Below, piece by piece: positions 10,346-20,242 of a DNA stretch of 64,000 nt; positions within the stretch are counted from its first letter, which is position 1; each line of letters starts with the position of its first letter. The notes under the pieces were generated by a model. The model had not been told where the DNA came from. It ran no database searches and worked only from the letters and a program-made list of their open reading frames with translations. Origin of the DNA: Argyresthia goedartella (taxonomy: Eukaryota; Arthropoda; Insecta; Lepidoptera; Argyresthiidae); assembly GCA_949825045.1 (NCBI GenBank), contig OX463827.1, positions 1,200,501 to 1,264,500 on the forward strand, written 5' to 3'. The position numbers and the translations under genes were made by a program.

Positions 10346-10599
10346 ATAATCAGCCCCACACGTTTAAAATATAATAAGGATGTGTTTTTTACCTCTTTTC
10401 TTGCACGCGTATTTTTCTTCACTTGTGCTTTGTGAAATTGCTTCTTGCAAAATTTCATGGTTCATGGGAAGTACCTTATTGGACATTTTTATTCATTAGA
10501 GATAATCGAACTATGCGGCTATGTTGCGGCATGTGTTTTGATTGCGTTGACATGTTATTGTGCGACATTTCTATGGTATGGTGAGAATTAACATCAATT

Positions 10600-10700
10600 T
10601 CAACTGATATCTTCACGTGTTCCTGAGAAAAGGCTGTACGAGAGAAAGAAAAAAACGGACGGACATACGGAGAGACAGACAGACGGACAAGGAAGTGATG
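10600..10700 (+). repeat. REP-P-like fragment with ACGGACGG run
   Basis: A short GACAGACGGA-type run resembles the central part of REP-P. The flanks do not extend the match clearly. Confidence 0.4.
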
Positions 10701-10774
10701 CTAAAAGGGTTCATTTCGTTTTGTGATGCGTTTCGTTCAAGGATCCTTAAAATGCCAAAAAAGCACGTCCCTCG

Positions 10775-11640
10775 TACGGGAGCGTATTTCCTTATCCGTA
10801 TTGAATCCGTTCCCTCGTCGTGACCAAATCAATACGGTTATGGAAATTAATTAATGCCCCGTGAGCGTATTTATTTCATCTCCTCGTGTTGACAAAATCA
10901 ATACGGTTGTCGTGTAAATATTATCAATGCATAATAATCGCCGTAACCATATTGGCCTCGTCAATAGGTGGGGATGAATTCCATACGCTTATACGGTGCA
11001 AGTTCCTTTTGTAATCCGTAAAGGGCAAATGAACGTTATGCCATTGCAATTAAATAGTATCTTACATATCATAGATAACTAGCATGGGCTTTTGTCAATG
11101 TAAAATACATCGTAGCAAAGAAATACATCATTGCATTTGAATTTATCTTTTTCAAACTATGATGACTGATAATAAACTTACACAATATTTTAGCAAACAT
11201 ACTTAATACCATTTTAGGAGCTACGAAGCACTGATTATCGCCACCAATGATTATAAAAAAACATATCTTCTTTTATGATTCGTGTTTGCAACAAGTTCTC
11301 TTAACATTTTCTCAATCCTGTTTACAGCTATTTTTAGGACCTAGGATCCAGAACCTATTGCTCAAAACCTAAGACTAGATATTTATCATTGGTGGCGCTA
11401 GTTAGCTGAACATAGCGTCTTAACCACCTCGAGAGAGATAGATGAGAGAGAGTATACGCTTATGGGAGTTTCATTTTAATACAAAAAAAACTCATAACAG
11501 TATTGATTTCGTCAACATGTGGAAACAAATCGATTCGCATAAATTAATTTCCGTAACCATATTGATTTGGTCACGACGAAGGGACGAATTTAATACGGAT
11601 AAGGAAATATGCGTATGGGGCCCCTTTATTTTAAAGGCTA
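10775..11640. mobile_element. MITE-X: ~870-bp element with ~80-bp inverted ends and internal subrepeats
   Basis: The left end (about 10779-10852) and right end (about 11541-11622) are inverted copies that share GTATTTCCTTATCCGTATT and GTCGTGACCAAATCAATA, with scattered mismatches. A shorter motif, CAAAATCAATACGGTT, recurs near 10890, and a related one near 10945. No transposase is encoded. Seen once in the window, so the element boundary is an estimate. Confidence 0.6.
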
Positions 11641-12790
11641 AACGCATTTTGAAGTTGACTTTGTGGCGCTCGTGCGCTAAAACTATTGACTTCACAAAAA
11701 TATGTTGCCACAAGAATTATAGAAAATTTCCTCTAGTTATTTCTTTGTCTTGGAACTTTTATCGTATATATTTAAGTTTTACGGTGAGGGGGCACTACCC
11801 TCCCCCTCGCTGCGCCAGGTGCAGGGTGGGGCAGACTTGTGCGATTGTTAAACCACACCCAAAGCATAGAGTAATAATATAAAGTCTATGCCCAAAGGTA
11901 TCTTGTCACACAAGTTTCAAAACTTTACTAATTAGTTTGTCTCAAAACACGGTATGACTCGACTACTAGGTCTAGCAATTTTAGAGCCGCCATGAAAATG
12001 TGAGTCAGCTTTGCTTTTACATTTAGACATGTTGGATTATATTGCGATGTATGTAAGGTTAATCGAACTGCGGTCGTAGGGGTTACATAGCAAAGATGGC
12101 ACCAGACAAACTCGCTTCGTGTATGGGCAGAACATTTCACAATGAAAACACGAAGAGAAACGATTCTTTAAGTAAACTCTAGCTGCTTGAGGCTGTGAGC
12201 TCAGTTGCGTCCGAGGTAAGCTCCCCATTGCAGTACTATTATGGTCCTTGTGTTATACGCACGTAATAAGGTTATAAAGGATGGCGTAGCTTACCTCGAC
12301 TGTGGCTGCGCTTTCTCATTTCAGCTTTAATAGCCTGAATTGTGATGGGATTTATGAGAAAAGATACTAAGATGTATTCTGTACCCACCACTAAACTAGC
12401 TTACATATATTAAATGTGACTGGATTAAATAGCAAGGACTAGAAATAATTTACATAGCTTTTCGGCGGTGACCGAAATTTTAGCCTAAAAATATATAACT
12501 TTATTGTTGCTATTACGAATTCAGTACAGACAGATAATAAAAATTTAAGGGCATATCACAAAAAAAAAATAACAACAACGGTCAACACCTGTTTAAAAAT
12601 AAAAGTGTATGGAATTTGACTTTTGTTTTGAGGTTAAACGCGGTTTAATATTTTTTGTGGTAACACTGTTATTTTTTTACAGCGCTGCGGCCAATTTTAT
12701 AAAGCTACAATTTAACAAATCTAAACTGTGGATGGGGCATGGGCACAATTTGATGATATTTATTTTAACATTAATGCCATTTTGCACCAG
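11641..12790. other. No gene recognised
   Basis: Low-coding AT-rich DNA. There is a C-rich patch near 11790-11835 and a small inverted repeat (CGAGGTAAGCT near 12211 and AGCTTACCTCG near 12288). No protein, tRNA-like or MITE signal. Confidence 0.45.
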
Positions 12791-14200
12791 ACCTGCTCAC
12801 CTGCCTGCTGCCGGCGATGGCGAGCCTTGCATCATGTGCTCGGAGCACGCGGGCGAGCCTTGCATCATGTGCTCGGAGCACGCGGCCGGACGCAGACACT
12901 ACCGCACCTGACGTCACTACCTGCCTGCTGCCGGCGATGGCGAGCCTTGCATCATGTGCTCGGAGCACGCGGCCGGACGCAGACACTACCGCACCTGACG
13001 TCACTACCTGCCTGCTGCCGGCGATGGCGAGCCTTGCATCATGTGCTCGGAGCACGCGGGCGAGCCTTGCATCATGTGCTCGGAGCACGCGGCCGGACGC
13101 AGACACTACCGCACCTGACGTCACTACCTGCCTGCTGCCGGCGATGGCGAGCCTTGCATCATGTGCTCGGAGCACGCGGCCGGACGCAGACACTACCGCA
13201 CCTGACGTCACTACCTGCCTGCTGCCGGCGATGGCGAGCCTTGCATCATGTGCTCGGAGCACGCGGCCGGACGCAGACACTACCGCACCTGACGTCACTA
13301 CCTGCCTGCTGCCGGCGATGGCGAGCCTTGCATCATGTGCTCGGAGCACGCGGGCGAGCCTTGCATCATGTGCTCGGAGCACGCGGCCGGACGCAGACAC
13401 TACCGCACCTGACGTCACTACCTGCCTGCTGCCGGCGATGGCGAGCCTTGCATCATGTGCTCGGAGCACGCGGCCGGACGCAGACACTACCGCACCTGAC
13501 GTCACTACCTGCCTGCTGCCGGCGATGGCGAGCCTTGCATCATGTTCTCGGAGCACGCGGCCGGACGCAGACACTACCGCACCTGACGTCACTACCTGCC
13601 TGCTGCCGGCGATGGCGAGCCTTGCATCATGTGCTCGGAGCACGCGGGCGAGCCTTGCATCATGTGCTCGGAGCACGCGGCCGGACGCAGACACTACCGC
13701 ACCTGACGTCACTACCTGCCTGCTGCCGGCGATGGCGAGCCTTGCATCATGTGCTCGGAGCACGCGGCCGGACGCAGACACTACCGCACCTGACGTCACT
13801 ACCTGCCTGCTGCCGGTGATGGCGAGCCTTGCATCATGTGCTCGGAGCACGCGGCCGGACGCAGACACTACCGCACCTGACGTTACTACCTGCCTGCTGC
13901 CGGCGATGGCGAGCCTTGCATCATGTGCTCGGAGCACGCGGCCGGACGCAGACACTACCGCACCTGACGTCACTACCTGCCTGCTGCCGGCGATGGCGAG
14001 CCTTGCATCATGTGCTCGGAGCACGCGGCCCTACGCAGACACTAAGTGTGCTCACCGCGAGCCTTGCATCATGTGCTCGGAGAACGCGGCCGGACGATGG
14101 CGAGCCTTGCATCATGTGCTCGGAGCACGCGGCCGGACGCAGACACTAAGTGTGCTCACCGCACCTGACGTCACTACCTGTCTGACGGTCACCGTGCTGC
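12791..14200. repeat. 87-bp GC-rich minisatellite with 294-bp higher-order structure and CRE palindromes
   Basis: Units begin with CGAGCCTTGC at 12821, 12854, 12941, 13028, 13061, 13148, 13235, 13322, 13355, 13442, 13529, 13616, 13649, 13736, 13823, 13910 and 13997. The spacings are 87, plus a 33-bp partial unit before every third unit from 13028 on. This gives a 294-bp higher-order repeat (13028-13321, 13322-13615). Units are almost identical; I saw single-base variants near 13546, 13817 and 13884. Each full unit has a TGACGTCA palindrome, a CACCTG box and the 13-bp palindrome GTGCTCGGAGCAC. The right end (13997-14200) degenerates into 61- and 43-bp partial units. Frames stay open because 33, 87 and 294 are multiples of three; this is not evidence for a gene. 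Confidence 0.97.
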
Positions 14201-14410
14201 GCTTAGTCGGAGCATGCTAAATGCTCATGATTAAATAGTACCCTCCTTCTGGCGCAGTCGTGATTTGGTGCGGTGCCATCGAACCAACAGGGGTTTGAGG
14301 GTAGGTTAAGCACTTTTTGTCCATTCAAGTGTACCTCCCTACTGCGCTCCCACAGAATATATGTACTAATTCTTCTATTGCATTTAAGGAAGTTCAGGAG
14401 GTGAGAGAAG
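14201..14410. other. No gene recognised
   Basis: Unique-looking flank of the minisatellite with no coding signal. Confidence 0.4.
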
Positions 14411-14702
14411 AATAAAACCGGTCAAGTGCGAGCAGCACATCGCGCCCGCGCACAAACGGTTCCACACCATTGTACATGGAAAACGTAAAACGACAGTCGA
14501 GTATTCCTTTTGAATTTTTAATAATAAAATATTAAATATTAGGTAGAAGGTAGTAAATATTAAATATATTCAAGGCCGCAACATACATCGCAACATTGAA
14601 AAAGAGTTTTATGTATGTATGTAAGTATTGAACTTTATACTCAGGTTAACGAAACTCTTTGGTCATTGAAATCGGAAGTGGATATAAATTGAGTAACTTA
14701 TT
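14411..14702 (+). repeat. REP-Q copy
   Basis: It begins with CGGTCAAGTGCGAG like REP-P, but the interior differs: AACGTAAAACGACAGTC, then a TATTAAATATTAGGTAG region, then CAGGTTAACGAAACTCTTTG. The same sequence is present in reverse at 63474-63785. Confidence 0.75.
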
Positions 14703-14914
14703 TACAGAAATTAAATCAAATATGATAAAAAACTTAATTATTATATAATATACTTTGAATGAGCAATTATTATTAATCCTATAATGACAAAAAACTAAGC
14801 TCAAAACTCAATACCTGCAATTAAAGATCTTTTCCGATTAGATCAAAGAGTCCAGTTGTCACAGATAAACAAATAAAACAAAATTGCTAAGAAAATTGGC
14901 ATACCAATTATTTC
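14703..14914. other. No gene recognised
   Basis: Very AT-rich spacer without motifs. Confidence 0.4.
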
Positions 14915-15117
14915 TTGTATGGGTACTTCTTTTAATTCTTAAAAACCGATTTGTTTAATTATTTAGCGTTACAGCGCCAATAGAAACACACCATCTGTGA
15001 AAATTTCAGCAGTCTACCTATTTCGGTTGATCCGTTAGAGCCCGGTGACAGACTGACAGACGGACAGCGGAGGCTTAGGGTCCCGTTTGGCACCCTTCGG
15101 ACACGGAACCCTAAAAA
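14915..15117 (+). repeat. REP-P fragment (3' part)
   Basis: It has CATCTGTGAAAATTTCAGCA, GAGCCCGGTGACAGACTGAC, GCGGAGGCTTAGGGTCCCG and the family end ACGGAACCCTAAAAA (15103-15117). The 5' end is absent. Confidence 0.8.
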
Positions 15118-15562
15118 GGGCAGCTTTTCTCAGACCGTAGTAACCTACGCTCCAATAAAGTAAATTATTATACCCCATATTAAACCATACACTTCAAAAA
15201 CGCAACGAACCTCAGATTCTTTATAACAACACTTTCAAAGGGTAAGGCCCCGCAGTGCAATCAGAAAAGGGCCCTGTCCACTGTGATACGAGTCGGTGGA
15301 CACGTAAATTTGACAATGCGAAGTGTGTGTGTGTGTGCTCTGAGTCGTATCAACCCACGACTTCACATTGGCAAATTGACATAAAATCTGTCTCTGCCTC
15401 TCGCTTTGCCATTTGAGGGCAATTTTCCGAGCTATCGCCGCGCCGGTACGTTTGTCGGCCGACCTCCACTTTGCAGAGTGAATGGCGGTGAAATTCTGTT
15501 TGAATTTGCAAACAACAATTTGCGTTCGGAAGATGAGGTCACTTCCCGGAAGTCTCAGAAGT
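15118..15562. other. No gene recognised; short GT run at about 15324-15337
   Basis: A 123-codon minus-strand frame (15606 to 15235) crosses this stretch and runs into the SINE-C head. Its composition is unremarkable and it matches no family I know. Confidence 0.4.
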
Positions 15563-15795
15563 CGTAATGACCTTTCCGGCTTTGCGGTTGTGGGTCTGCC
15601 AACCATGCGAGAGGTCCCGGATTCGATCCTCGGCTGGAGAATAAGGGATACAGCAGAAACAATCTTCCAGGTCTTGGATGTTTATATGTATGTGACGTCG
15701 CTGTTTCTGGTTGCCACAACACATGGTATCCTGGTATGGGCCAGTAGCAACGTATGTGCCTGTATGTTATGTTTATTAAATATTTTGCTACAGTA
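15563..15795 (+). mobile_element. SINE-C copy, diverged
   Basis: The tRNA-like head carries a degenerate B-box (GGATTCGATCC, about 15618-15628). The body has the family blocks GGTCTTGGATGTTTATATG and TGTGACGTCGCTGTTTCTGG. The 3' part has GGTATCCTGGTATGGGCCAG and a TATGTGCCTGTATG tail. It aligns along its whole length with 39818-40016 and 62026-62230. Confidence 0.85.
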
Positions 15796-15987
15796 AATTA
15801 GATGTTACACAGTCTCCTGTCTGCTTCGGCTCTCCTGCTGCTGCTATCACGCACATCAGTGATATGTTCAGTCGGATGCGTCAACAGGTTTTTAGAGTAT
15901 ATTTGGTGGAAATGTTTTCTCTGGATTCACCAGCTTTAGATTCAGAGAAAACTTCTTCTTGCTTGGTATTTTTTTTCAAGTGTCACA

Positions 15988-16120
15988 TTCATATTCATAT
16001 TCTTTATTGCACAAAAAATATAGATTAATGGACAGTTACAATAAATTTTATAGGCAAAGGCGAGCTTATCTCTAAAGAGATATTTCTTCCATCAAACCTA
16101 GGCAAGACAGATGTGTTTAT
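15988..16120 (-). repeat. REP-E fragment (LINE 3'-tail-like)
   Basis: On the minus strand the sequence ends in GCAATAAAGAATATGAATAT after a block reading TCTCTTTAGAGATAAGCTCGCC. The same order occurs at 53490-53900 (interrupted) and 61042-61215 (reverse). The AATAAAG end suggests the 3' tail of a retroelement. Confidence 0.65.
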
Positions 16121-16314
16121 GAAACAGGACAGTCCTAGTGCGCAGTAAAACTGTATACATACGTGCGAAAACTACGTTTAAAATATCAATAAACTATACC
16201 TAATAAATAAAATGTCAACATCAATTTTCACAGTATATTTGCATGGATTTACATTTCCCGTCGAAATATGGTCTTCAAACATTGATCAGAGGCGAGCATA
16301 CCAAAAATGTATAA

Positions 16315-16868
16315 GTTACGGCTAAAGCTAGGTGTGAAACTAAACTTAAGTTTAGCCGGCTAGTCTTAAGATTAATTTCGAGCCTCGGCTACTGTCGGAA
16401 ATAATGTTCATTGCGATAAATGATTTCAACATTAGTCGGCTAAACTGCAGTTTAGCCTCAACAGCGTCGACTTTCGTGTTAAGTTGAACATGTAAGAACA
16501 ACAAAAAATACTTATATTCGTCTTATCATAGTTTTTGTTTTTCTTACATGTTCAACTTCGCTTCGCTCACCCCCTTTACCCTTCACCTAAGCTACCGCAG
16601 TGTTTTGCCCTGATATTAGAAATAGCTTTCTCATCTGAATAAAATTACCCCGCCCCGCTCCCCGCAGTCGCACGAATACTTCGTTTTTAACATTAGCTAA
16701 CTAATGTCCAACATTAACCGAAACGCATCGGCTAATGTGCAGTCTAGCCGATTAAAGATGACACTCGTTATCACAAACGAACATGCCGACATTAGCCGAG
16801 GCTCGCAATTAATCTTAAGACTAGCCGGCTAAACTTAAGTTTAGTTTCACACCTAGCTTTAGCCGTAA
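16315..16868. mobile_element. MITE-K: 554-bp element with ~75-bp inverted ends, containing core-D
   Basis: The left end (16315-16390) starts GTTACGGCTAAAGCTAGG and includes AACTTAAGTTTAGCCGGCTA. The right end (about 16795-16868) is its near-perfect inverse, ending CCTAGCTTTAGCCGTAAC. Shorter GCCGACTAATGT-type motifs repeat inside. Core-D lies at 16531-16620, with an inverted echo of its first 25 bp at 16483-16509. No transposase is encoded. Confidence 0.85.
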
Positions 16869-16975
16869 CATATATTTATAAGTCGTGACCATATCAAATA
16901 GATTATTTCATAAAAATAGCCAACATGGAATGATCATTCCATGAAACGGTCAGGAAGGGACTCATAAAAAAAAAG

Positions 16976-17211
16976 ATTTTTGGTTCCGTACCCGATGATA
17001 CCCTATTAATAAGGCTCCGCTGTCCATCTGTCCGTCTATCTGTCTGTCTGTCTGTCCTTCCATGCATCAGCGGGATTTAACCCAGCAACCGCAATGGGTA
17101 GATCATTGAAATGTACACGGAATGTATATTTGTGTTGCCGTCGCTACCGCAACAAATCGTGAACTACGCGAGGTTTTTTTATTAAATGGGGACCCCATAC
17201 AATAAACGTAT
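16976..17211 (-). repeat. REP-P copy, diverged
   Basis: The plus strand reads TTGGTTCCGTACCCGATGAT, then AAGGCTCCGCTGTCC, a CTGT run (17030-17060), GAATGTATATTTGTGTTGCC, and GGGGACCCCATACAATAAACG. This is REP-P in reverse without its far 5' end. Confidence 0.75.
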
Positions 17212-17218
17212 TTTATAT

Positions 17219-17304
17219 AGGCTAGTATTTAATCGCCCATCAAAAATACTGATTTACACAGCAAAAGTGGACCAACAAAAACACTTTTTATCTTTTAAAT
17301 ATTT
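17219..17304 (+). mobile_element. MITE-J fragment
   Basis: It matches the reverse complement of 9115-9200 over about 85 bp, including CATCAAAAATACTGATTT and ACACTTTTTAT. It abuts a MITE-M partial copy at 17305. Confidence 0.7.
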
Positions 17305-17704
17305 TATCTGCACACGTATCATAAACCCTCTTTACTGCGTTCAAAAACCGCACGTTACGATCAGCATTATGTTAAACTACTTGGTAAACTACTATTATCT
17401 ACACACGTATCATAAACCCTCTTTACTGCGTACAAAAACCGCACGTTACGATCAGCATAATGTTAAACTACTTGGTAAAAACTCATTTCTTATCTGAAAA
17501 ATTACACATTATGACCATAATGTGTAATTTTTCTACATATTATGACATTCAAATTTCGAACGCCGACGCCCGCCTGCGTGCCGCCCCTAGTTTGTCTGTG
17601 AAATTGGTACTAAAGACCAAGCTAAACAACTGCAGAGCCACAATGCCGGTCAAACATGCGGTTCCTGAACACATCAAAGAGAGCTTATGATATGTGTGTA
17701 GATA
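17305..17704 (+). mobile_element. MITE-M: full copy (17396-17704) preceded by an 87-bp tandem partial copy (17305-17391)
   Basis: The full copy starts TATCTACACACGTATCATAA and ends with the inverse TTATGATATGTGTGTAGATA. Inside are a 36-bp hairpin built on ACACATTATGACCATAATGTGT and the GCGTGCCGCCCCTAGTTTGT block. Positions 17305-17391 repeat its first 85 bp, from TATCTGCACACGTATC to the TTGGTAAACTAC end. Other copies lie at 30047-30398 (reverse) and 62233-62524, with a fragment at 52238-52325. Confidence 0.9.
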
Positions 17705-17775
17705 AACTAGTGTATGTAACTGTACATAATTAGGCATTAAAACTCTTGAGTGATATTATTATGAAACTCGCCTTG
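17705..17775 (+). repeat. REP-N fragment joined to MITE-M
   Basis: AACTAGTGTATGTAACTGTA, then ATTAGGCATTAAAACTCTTG. The same sequence follows MITE-M at 62525 and, reversed, precedes it at 29942-30046, so M and N probably form one larger element. Confidence 0.7.
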
Positions 17776-18062
17776 GGTTCGTTTCATAAGCCCACTCTTT
17801 CCGTTTCGTTTCGTTTATTGCCATAAATTACAGTAATTTAGGTAGATATGGTCGTACAGGATAGCTCTATGTAATTTTACTCAACGAGTGTAGCAGATAT
17901 CACAAGGGAGATATAGGTACATTACTCAGGCAATAAATACACTAACTATATCATGATAACAATTAACAATACATTTCAATTAGATGTCACAGGGTTCGAG
18001 ATAAAAAAATGTCACTTAACAATAAATCAATGGCTTATACAGATATACAGTTGAAGGATAAC

Positions 18063-18686
18063 TTAAAACAATCGTCATAAACATAAATTGAAATTAAAGA
18101 ACTCATCCAAATCATAGGGCGACACCGTTAATAAATAGTCTTTGAGGCTTACGATGAACCTATTTCCGGTCAGGGTCTTAATACTTAAAGGTAGGCTGTT
18201 GTACACCCGGACGGCAGTGAACTTTGTAGCACGAGTATAAGAAGCAGTTCTACAATGGGGTATCTCTAAATTGCCCTTGTTTCTTTTATTTATTCTTTCA
18301 CTTAATCCTGGCACCCTTTGAGGAAACTTATGGGGATAGCGCCTTATAAGTTTACACAATTCAATTATGTAAAGGGCAGTGATGGTATGAATTTTTAATT
18401 CCTTGAAAGACGCTCTACATGACTGCATGCTAGAGCTTATGTTGTTTATAATGCGGATGGCTCTCTTCTGCAGTACAAAAATTCTTTTAATATCAACGCT
18501 CCCTCCCCACACTGCCAAACCGTATAGCACTCTTGATTGAAAAAAGGCAAAATAAGCTTGTAGGGCAGCCTTCCTTGATGACATTTTGATCAAGTTTCTT
18601 AGGGCATAACAGAAACTACCACACTTTCCCACCAAAGCATCAACATGCCTCTTCCAGTTTAGGTTCACATCCGTGAAAATTCCCAA
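18063..18686 (-). pseudogene. LINE-B ORF2, C-terminal region
   Basis: Read from 18686 leftwards: MGIFTDVNLNWKRHVDAL continues the RT thumb block (the usual LG-x-x-x-D-x-x-L-x-W). YGLAVWGGSVDIKRIFVLQ and RAIRIINN follow, a conserved C-terminal region of CR1/jockey ORF2 proteins, and then VRVYNSLPLSIKTL. A one-base frameshift near 18670-18685 separates it from the RT core. The frame ends at a stop at 18075. Confidence 0.85.
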
Positions 18687-20242
18687 AAATTTTGCATGGG
18701 AAACGATTCAATTTCTTCGCCCTTTAATTTTATGCTAAGTTGAGGTACTTGGGTGTTGTGATTTCTGAAATGAATCAGTTTAGTTTTTCGAACATTAGCG
18801 CTCAGGTTGAGACTCTCAAACCATTCTATAATGCCATTTATAGATTCATTGATTGTAATTGATAGGTTTGCATGATTACCTGTTTTGAACCTAAATAATA
18901 CGGAGACATCGTCAGCGAACATTACAACTTTGCTTTTAGTTTGTGAGGGCAAATCGTTGATATAGGAAAGGAATAGAATAGGCTCCAATATTGATCCTTG
19001 GGGGACTCCAGTCTTTATTTGATCACAGTTAGACTCAACCTCATGGAGGACACCCCTATCATCAATGGTAGGCAAAACTACGAACTGAGTACGGTCACTA
19101 AGATACGACACGAACCAATCACTCGCTATCCCTCTTACGCCATATCTATTGAGGATATTTATTAATGCAGCGTGATTAACATGGTCAAAGGTCTTCGATA
19201 GATCAAGGAGGACTGTTATAATATTGTCATTTCTATCGAGTGATTCAGCTATAAGGTCCATCATTTCGAAAATAGCGTCTATAGTAGAGGTATCCTTTCG
19301 AAAGCCAAATTGTTCTTTTGCTAGGATCTTTACAGAACACAGGAAATTTCTTAATTGGTCCGCCATTATTTTTTCGAACAGTTTTGATATAATGGGAAGT
19401 AGAGAAATCGGTCTGTATTTAGTGACATCATACCTGTCATCGGACTTATAAATTGGCTTAACACGTTCCTTTTTAAGTTTATCAGGGAAAACTCCTTCAC
19501 TTAGGGATCTTTTAATCAAGAACAGAAAGGGGTCGTAGATAGCTTTAGCTATGTACTTGATTACCATCGATGACATACCATCATATCCACATGATTTTTT
19601 ATTTTTTAGACTCTCAATTTTTTTCGATAATTCTATGCTATTGATGGGTTTGACAAACATTGACGACGGATGGAAATCAGGCAATTTTAGGTTTACTCGT
19701 GTGTTAATGTTAGTACATGAATTTGTAAAGTTAGAGTTAAAAATATTAGCTGCATCATGGTTATACAGGGCCGCCTTCGAGTTACCATTTTCCGACAAGC
19801 CAGTGTAATCTCTTATATCTAGATTGACTTTCCCAGAGATGTGCGTTTTTATCAATTTCCAAGTAGCTTTAACCTTGTTATGAGAATTCATTATAATCTC
19901 CTCATTGCACATTTTTTTAGCAAGATGAATTACCTGGCCTAATATAGTTGAGTACTTTTTATAATATTTAGAATCAGTTTCGCAATTAGTAACTTTAGAT
20001 TTAATAAATAGTTCACGTTTAGTTTCGCACGACTTTTTAATTCCCGGAGTTAGCCAATTTTGGAAATTTTTGGTTCCATTCCCTCTAACCTTAATTAAAG
20101 GGCAACAGGTCTCAAAGGCTTCTATCAGTAAGTCATGAAAGGAGTTGAAGCATTCATTGAAGTCATTGTCATTAATCATTATACACCTCGTCCCATGACA
20201 ATTGAAATAATTGCTCAGAAAGCTTATGGAGGTTTGTTTCAT
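18665..20242 (-). pseudogene. LINE-B ORF2, reverse transcriptase core
   Basis: This ~525-codon frame runs from the endonuclease-RT linker through the RT. Motifs in order: KSCGYDGMSSMVIKYI, RVKPIYKSDDRYDVTKYRPI and LLPIISKLFEKI, then EQFGFRKDTSTIDAI. The catalytic LLDLSKTFDHVNH (first Asp) is followed by IKTGVPQGSILEPILFLSYI, VVMFADDVSVLFRF (Asp pair) and LSANVRKTKLIHF. All catalytic residues are present. The AF of the usual KAFD is TF here. The frame is shifted against both neighbours, so no full-length product is possible. Confidence 0.9.

Noticed and set aside
12791..14200. CRISPR-like array
   Set aside because: The units are contiguous tandem repeats without unique spacers, in a eukaryotic repeat context.
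12728..14220. Long frames over the 87-bp minisatellite (about 360, 467 and 417 codons)
   Set aside because: They exist on both strands and in more than one frame because the repeat unit is stop-free and a multiple of three. There is no independent sign of coding.
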